Part shown: positions 58,596 through 64,000 of the stretch, piece after piece
Layout of the letters: each line of letters starts with the position of its first letter
How positions within the stretch are numbered: position 1 is the stretch's first letter
Assembly (NCBI RefSeq): GCF_902167145.1
Contig: NC_050101.1
Coordinates: forward strand, 111,691,789 to 111,755,788
Length of the DNA stretch: 64,000 nt
Direction: 5' to 3'
DNA from: Zea mays
Lineage: Eukaryota; Streptophyta; Magnoliopsida; Poales; Poaceae
Made by a program: the position numbers and the translations under genes
The notes under the pieces: model-generated
The model's database searches: none
Told to the model about the DNA's origin: nothing
What the model saw: the letters and a program-made list of their open reading frames with translations, nothing else

Positions 58596-59468
58596 GGCAC
58601 GGCGCGGTGCACGGGCGGTCGTGGACCGGCGAGTGCGCGCGGGCGTGCACTGGGAAGGCGCGGTGCGCGAACGGGCGTGAACCAGGGGTGTCAGCCGCGG
58701 TCGAACACGTGTTCCCGTTGCCTCTGCCCCTGTTCAAGCGCCGATTGGGAGCAAATCTTCGTGAATTTGGGCAAGATCACTGCAAGGGATTTGTTCACCA
58801 GACCAAGCTTTGTCTTTTGTGTATGGACGACGTGCGGTTTTAGGCTAGGGACATGGAGTTGTAGCGTCACCAAGGTGCCAGTGTCAGAATGCCTGGTCCC
58901 GAGGTTGAGCTGCGCCAAAACCGTGTCAAATGGATTTGGTTTGAGTTCAAATTTTCCCAGAATGTGTTCAAGGTAATTTGGCATGACTTTGATATTTGGA
59001 TCTTCTGGCTTTGAGTTTGGAAAAGCAGAGAACACAGATGATCTTTGAGAAGAGGTCTGAAATTCAGAAACTCAGAAATCTGAATTTCTCTAAGGGTTCA
59101 TTGATCAAGGGCTATTTTGGGGATTTAATTGAGTTATTTTGGCTAAGCCTTCTTAACCTTTCTTGTTGCTTAATAAATATACTTTAACTTATATAATTGG
59201 CTCAACTCAAAATTTTAAACTTTTCATTCTCTTTTTCATATTTCCTTGAATTTTGTTCATGGGGTTCCCTTAGGGTTTTGAGTTAGGGTTGCACATTCTT
59301 ATCTTTCAAAAGTCTCAATTGTTTTGATCATGACACTTAAAGTATATACTTGGTGAATTCTTTCTCACTTAAATTGTTTTGATGCTCATGCTTACTTTGG
59401 TTCACATAAAATGATGGTTCTTGGTTTGGCTTTTTAAGAGAAACCCTAGGTGACACTGGGGTGTCACA

Positions 59469-59473
59469 AGATT
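59469..59473 (+). repeat. Target-site duplication of Z, right copy (AGATT)
   Basis: Identical to 22309-22313; X integrase resumes here in frame. Confidence 0.95.
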
Positions 59474-59800
59474 CAAGCCAGACGTGGAGAAGTGGCTTAT
59501 CAACTCAGCTTACCAGAGAATCTGTCCACTGTACACGATGTGTTCCATGTGTCTCAGTTGAAGAAATGCTTGAGAGTGCCAGAAGAGCAGTTACCAGCAG
59601 AGGATCTTGAAGTTCAAGAAGATCTGACTTATATTGAGAAGCCAACTCAGATTCTGGAGACAGCAAACCAGGTCACTCGGAGAAGTACCATCAGGATGTG
59701 CAAAGTCAAATGGGGTCACCACTCAGAAGAAGAAGCCACCTCGGAAAGAGAAGATGATTTGAAAGCCAAGTACCCTGAGCTCTTTTCTAGCCAGCCCTAA
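59474..59800 (+). pseudogene. pol: X pol 3' piece: integrase C-terminus and chromodomain
   Basis: Continues the frame left at 22313. GEVAYQLSLP and [15 protein letters not shown] are the usual chromovirus IN end, then a chromodomain (PTQILETANQ, RMCKVKWGHHSEEEATSERED) ending at the TAA at 59798-59800. The chromodomain residue usually Trp in EEATWE is Ser here, a loss of a conserved aromatic position. The piece is open but disconnected from its 5' part by 37 kb of Z. Confidence 0.9.
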
Positions 59801-59817
59801 ATCTTGAGGGCAAGATT

Positions 59818-59834
59818 CTTTTAATGGGGATAGG
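59818..59834 (+). other. X polypurine tract
   Basis: TTTTAATGGGGATAGG, 2 bp before the LTR start TGTAACACCC. Confidence 0.75.
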
Positions 59835-59836
59835 TC

Positions 59837-62800
59837 TGTAACACCCTGATTTTGGGGGTATAAAATTTCTTTCTAATTATCACCCAAAATCATGTGTTAC
59901 TCTTCCTATTATCACTCTAGGCTTTCTCTCTCTAGATTCTCTCTCTCTTTTCCCTTTTTAAGTAGACTTAGCTTAAGTTAGGGAGATTTATTTATTTTTG
60001 CTAAACACTTTGGGTCATGACATGTTGCATCATGCTGAGCTTAAAGTATTCTTTGAAGTGTTGCACATGTTTGAATTTATTTGAATTTGAAACCTAGTTT
60101 GAATTTGGATTTGAAAACCCTATAGAAAAGAAATGGAAAAGGAATTATAAAATCCAGAGAAAAAGGAAAAAGGAAAGCAGCCCAGCAGCCTAGCCGGCCC
60201 AGCCAGGCCGCGCGCCCGCGCGCCCACACCGCCTAACAGACGGACCCCGCCTGTCAGCAGCAGCCCTCTCTCCCGCCCTCTACCGACTGAGGCCAACCTG
60301 TCAGCGCCAATTTCCTTCGCCCGCGCGCTCTCCCTCTCTCTCTCTCGCGGGCCCTGCTTCCAATCGCAAAGCCATTACCCCTGTGCACCCTTTCCTCTCT
60401 CTCTGTGCCGTGGGCCAGCCCTGTCAGCTCCGCCCCCTCCGCGCTCGCCGTGGACCGGCGTGTGCGCACTCGCGCACGTCGTTGGGTTTCTCGGCCACAA
60501 CGCCACCCACCCACCCAAGCTCCCTTATTAGAGCCCCGCTAGTGCCCCGCGCTCGCCCCTCACCTCATTTCGCGCAGCTTCGCCCTCTCTCACGCTCTGC
60601 CCACGCCGCCAGCAGACGCTGGAGACCCACGCCCGCGTTCCCGGCCATCCAGCTCACTAGAGACTGCCCCAAGCCTTCCCGAGCTCCGCCCTGAGGTGAG
60701 ACACACGTCCCTGTGCCTAATTTCCCCTATTGCACCCTGTGTTCGGCCAATTTCACCTTCGCCGGTGCTCGGCCGCGGCGGTCCGCCGTGCTCGCGCGGT
60801 GGCCGGCCAATTCAGCCCGGTTTAGTTCACCGGAGTAGGTCCCTATGTCGCCCCTGCCTCTGCTGAAGTTAGCCAAGGCCTTAGCGTGCCCTAATTCCCC
60901 TCCCCATGGCCAGAATTGCTCACCGGAGTTAATCCGGCCCACCCGAGGCCTTCTCACCGCCGTTCTCCCCTCTGCCCATGGATTCATGGCCTCTTCCCCG
61001 CCATTGAGTTCTACGTGGCGCCCTCTCCCTCTCTGCCCAACTCCAGCGACCCCGGAGCCACCCTAGCACGCGCCAGCCTCATCTCCGACGACCTCACCGC
61101 CGTGGAGAGGAGCGGCGCCACCGGCAGCCATTCATCCCCCTTGGTCCGATCCCCTCCGTCCGATTCAGATCGAATGGCTCAGATCACGGATAACGCTTCG
61201 CGCACGCGTGCCCTGACTCCCTGGCACTGGGCCCGCTCGGTCAGCGCACTCTCCCCCTTTGTCTCTGACACTCCCTGGCCTGCCTGTGAGCGCTCGCCCA
61301 CAGATCTAATCTCAGCCATTGGTTTTAGATCTGACGGTTAGATTCACCCTATACCCCTTCGCGCAATAGTTTTCTTAAAGAGACCCTCGGTTTATTGGAA
61401 ATCAACCCATCGTCCCTAGTTTTCACACGCAGGTCCCTGTAATCTTGCAAATTTAGCCCTGGACTTTTAAATATTCACAGAATTAGCCCTAATTTCATAT
61501 TTTGAATTCCCAAACTTGTTTATTTCATAACTTTTGCATATGAACTCCAAATTTAGTGATTCAAATTGCAAAATGTTCATAGATTTATTCTCTGTTTAAA
61601 TAAAATGGTTTCACCTATTGTCTGCACACTCTAATTTTTAGTATTGAATATGAACTAATGTAGATGCATTTTTAATTACTTAATAAAATAAATAAAAGAA
61701 GAACCTTAGAGATTTAAACATGTGTAAACTTGTGAGATTAATATTGTGTATTACATGAGTTTACTTCTGTTCTAAATTTTAGGTCACAATAAAATAAGTT
61801 GAGCCATGTTTATGTACTTGTAAGTAACACTTAGGAGAAATAGTAATCTATTTTCAAATAAAGTTAATGTATGTTATAGTTTATGTTATACTCTGAATCC
61901 ATTATCCCTTATGTAGTATTGTGTCTTTTATTTGATGTGTTCCAATGTTTGTATATGTTTGGTTTGATGTTCATTTGTACTTTCCAAATGTATTGAATGC
62001 ATGCTCGCTTTATTTAGACAACGAGCAGTCCGAGGTTCCTGAGTGTGTTGTTGGAGACCTTCCTGAGCAGCAACCTGGTGAAGGCAAGTGTCCTTTGACC
62101 CAATATGTCCTACTTACTTTATAATTCACTGTCCCACATTACTTTATGAAACCTAAGGATTGACTAGCTTTCTATTTACCTTATCCTTGTTTTCCTTTTT
62201 GGGTTATCATGGTTAACATGTTGCTATTGCCTTAACTTAATCAATGAACATGATGTGAACATTTATGATACGATACTATTATCCTGACTATGTGGATGAT
62301 CTTGTGATACCTTAGCGGGCTCAGGCCTTTTTCCTGAGTACCTCTCCGTAAGGACCTGTTCGTGGAGTGACCACCCGGGATAACAGTACAACCATGAGGG
62401 TGGAATGGGACGCCCTTAGCTGATTAATTAGATGAACCTGGGGGTGTAGTTGGCTTTGCCGGAGGGCCGTCAATGGGGACCGGGGCGTAGTGCTCGCTCT
62501 GCCAAGGTTGGGGTGCAGAGGTTCTTTCGATTTGGTTTTGTTAGTCACCCACCTTGGGGAGGTGTATTGCGTTTATACGACTGGCGAAACCTAACGAGCA
62601 GCTATGCACCAGGGGAGTCTTTGTCAAGGCTACGTAGTGTATCCTTGGCCATTCACCTTGGTAGTGAAGATCGGGTCTGTACAACCTAGGCTGCAAAGGG
62701 ATCACGACTTGTGGGTAAAGTGCACAACCTCTGCAGAGTGTTAAAAACTGGTATATCAGCCAAGCTCACGGTTAAGAGCAGCCTTGGGATCCTCTTTGAT

Positions 62801-63431
62801 TAGAAGAACTCAGGATAATTTTATGATGATGATTAACAATGATGGTATAAAATCTGATCTCTGGTATTTCCTCTTTTGAGGAAATACTTTAGGGTAATAA
62901 CTTAGTTTATTATTAAAAGTTGGCTCTACTAATAATAATATATACTTGACTAACTTAAAAGCAACTGCTTAACCTCAACCCCATATACAGCTAGTCCACT
63001 TTAATCAAACAGGACATTTGCTGAGTACGTTGATGTGTACTCACCCTTGCTTTACAAACCACCCCCACCCCAGGTTGTCCCCACTGTACCCAATGCTCAG
63101 GAGGTGATGCTGGCAACATGGATGACTTCGAGGAGTTCCAGGAATATGACGAGTTCTAGTTCTTTCTTAGTGGCAAACCCCCAGTCAGCTGCCTGTGTAG
63201 GCTTAGCATCTACGTTTCGTAATTCCGCACTTTGATATTTATGTTGAACAATGGTTATGTATTAGACTCTGTGGATGTCTTGGACATCTTGATGTAATAA
63301 AGTACTTTTCTGCTATTTATTTCGAGCATTGTGTGATGATGTCCAATTATGTAATCAATGTGTACGTGAGTTTCTGATCCTGGCACGTACATGGTTCGCA
63401 TTCGGTTTACCTTCCAAAACCATGTGTGACA
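59837..63431 (+). repeat. 3' LTR of X (3595 bp)
   Basis: Starts TGTAACACCC and ends GTGTGACA. U3 to about 60520; a weak TATA-like CCTTATTAGAG near 60522-60532. A GC-rich leader follows with a strong donor CTGAG|GTGAGA at 60694/60695. 61340-62010 is AT-rich with nothing coding seen. The region then holds two acidic exons (62018-63159). Its last 731 bp match 18049-18783. Confidence 0.93.
62018..63159 (+). CDS. X LTR spliced acidic ORF, two exons, start not found
   Basis: Exon 62018-62083 follows the acceptor TTTATTTAG and ends GGTGAAG before a GC-type donor GCAAGT. Exon 63074-63159 follows the acceptor CCCACCCCAG and ends with TAG. Phases agree (2 leading bases, 21 codons, 1 base; then 2 bases and 28 codons including the stop). 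The product is acidic: GDLPEQQPGEG, then CPHCTQC and MDDFEEFQEYDEF. The architecture matches the Z LTR ORF. A second frame is also open through both exons, so the frame choice rests on the comparison with Z. Function unknown. Confidence 0.5.
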
Positions 63432-64000
63432 ATAAGGATATCATTAATGAACACCACTACGAACTTGTCGAGTTAGTCCATGAACACACTGTTCATCAAG
63501 TACATGAAGTAAGCCTACGCATTCGTCAAACCGAATGACATGACCGTGAACTCATACAGTCCATACTTGGTGATGAATGTTGTCTTCGGTATATCCGAGG
63601 GTCGGATTCTGAGCTGATGGTAGCCTGACCTCAGATCTACCTTCGAGAACACACTAGCTCCTCTCAACTGATCAAATAAATCTTCTTGATAGTGACCTCA
63701 TTCAAGGATTTGTAGTCAATGCACATCCTCTTTGTTCCATCCTTCTTCTCCACAAATAGCACTAGGGCTGCCCAAGGCGAGGTACTTGGTCTGATGTAGC
63801 CTTTCTCTAACAACTCATCAATTTGCTTCTTGAGTTCCACCAGTTCTGGTCCGGACACTCGATAGGCTCTCTTGGAAATAAGGGCGGTGTCCGGTATAAA
63901 CTCTATGGCAAATTCAACCTTCCTTTTAGGTGGCATACCTGGTAACTCCTCGGGAAACACACTGGGAAATCTGATACTACACTGATAGCCTCTGATGGTT
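63432..64000 (-). pseudogene. pol: Y: Gypsy chromovirus RT fragment, interrupted by X
   Basis: Minus strand, running off the window. 63960-63664 reads [38 protein letters not shown] (RT start). A deletion of about ten codons with a frameshift follows near 63690, removing the usual Pro-Leu-Pro-Arg segment. RT then continues with [15 protein letters not shown] to the FIDD site, where the first Asp is changed (ATTAATGAT, Ile-Asn-Asp). It also has in-frame stops near 63515 and 63477. X joins at CTTAT/ATAAG. Very close to X's own RT, so same family or sister family. Confidence 0.88.

Larger units (their letters stand above)
22314..59468 (-). mobile_element. Z: chromovirus Gypsy element as a three-LTR, two-internal tandem array
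   Basis: LTR A 22314-26926, internal 1 26927-33113, LTR B 33114-33428 plus 47151-48665 (interrupted by CACTA W and lacking 2783 bp), internal 2 48666-54857, LTR C 54858-59468. All parts are minus-oriented, and only one 5-bp duplication (AGATT) flanks the whole. The internals differ by a few substitutions, a two-codon Gln expansion and one extra C. Chromodomain, tRNA-Met PBS and 4.6-kb LTRs point to the Tekay/Del clade; family not verified. Confidence 0.93.
54858..59468 (-). repeat. LTR C of Z (4611 bp), 5' LTR of internal 2
   Basis: Complete LTR, TGTGACACC at 59468 to CTGCCACA at 54858. Net 2 bp shorter than LTR A, with few substitutions. TATA at 58589-58595. It contains the second full copy of the acidic ORF (55170-56394). 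56400-58000 is AT-rich with nothing coding seen. 58020-58560 is the GC-rich leader with donor-like CCG|GTAAGC. Confidence 0.95.
18049..63431 (+). mobile_element. X: chromovirus (Tekay/Del-like) Gypsy element, split by T and Z
   Basis: The pieces are 18049-22313 and 59474-63431. Order on the plus strand: LTR end, PBS, ORF1 (with stops), a deletion removing gag, PR and the start of RT, RT-RNase H-IN, [Z], IN end with chromodomain, PPT, 3.6-kb 3' LTR. The two pol pieces join in frame at the AGATT duplication. The right flank ATAAG (63432) continues an antisense Gypsy RT (Y), so X inserted into Y. Confidence 0.9.

Noticed and set aside
60383..61341. Plus-strand Pro/Ser-rich ORFs in the X LTR
   Set aside because: Low-complexity, GC-driven; the first ends at TGA next to a splice donor and does not connect in phase to the acidic exons.

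Overview
This window is intergenic DNA from a large grass genome, most likely maize or a close panicoid relative. It is a stack of nested transposable elements, and I see no host gene, rRNA or canonical tRNA. The grass assignment rests on the element types: Sirevirus-like Copia elements with arrays of the CACCGGACAGTCCGGTG palindrome in their LTRs, chromovirus Gypsy elements with LTRs of 3.6 to 4.6 kb, a Tat-type Gypsy element with an antisense gene, and a CACTA transposon. Element names below (S1, S2, T, X, Y, Z, W) are local labels. Family names were not checked against a database. Layout, left to right. (1) S1, 1-8626: minus-strand Sirevirus, gag-pol nearly intact, 3' LTR cut by the window edge, inserted in the reverse transcriptase of S2. 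(2) S2, 8627-14894: minus-strand Sirevirus, 5' half only, inserted in T. (3) T, 14895-18048: 3' end of a plus-strand Tat-like Gypsy element with a spliced antisense gene and a 3' LTR, inserted in the 5' LTR of X. (4) X, 18049-22313 and 59474-63431: plus-strand chromovirus with extra ORF1, internally deleted pol and a 3.6-kb LTR, inserted antisense in the RT gene of a related element Y (63432-64000). (5) Z, 22314-59468: minus-strand chromovirus sitting in the X integrase with a perfect AGATT target duplication. Z is not a simple element but LTR - internal - LTR - internal - LTR. (6) W, 33429 to about 47150: minus-strand CACTA transposon inside the middle Z LTR, with a five-exon TnpD-like gene (one frameshift) and a multi-exon TnpA-like gene. 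How the parts relate: the deepest nest is Y > X > T > S2 > S1, and separately X > Z > W. LTR divergence agrees: X's two LTR copies differ by roughly 4% over the 735 bp compared by eye, while S1's differ at 8 of 468 positions. Internal copy 2 of Z (48666-54857) has an intact 5' LTR, ORF1 and gag-pol, so it is the only unit here that looks able to make a full set of proteins. The most unusual signals are these. First, a phase-consistent two-exon acidic ORF, using a GC-AG type intron, lies inside the transcribed part of the LTRs of both X and Z. Second, in X and Z the ORF1 start codon, and in Z also the gag start codon, directly abuts a strong 3' splice acceptor. Third, Z is a tandem three-LTR array. 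Fourth, a deletion removed the right terminus of W together with 2.8 kb of Z LTR and placed the Z promoter upstream of the CACTA transposase. Everything was read by eye, so splice sites, family names and homologies need the searches listed under the findings.
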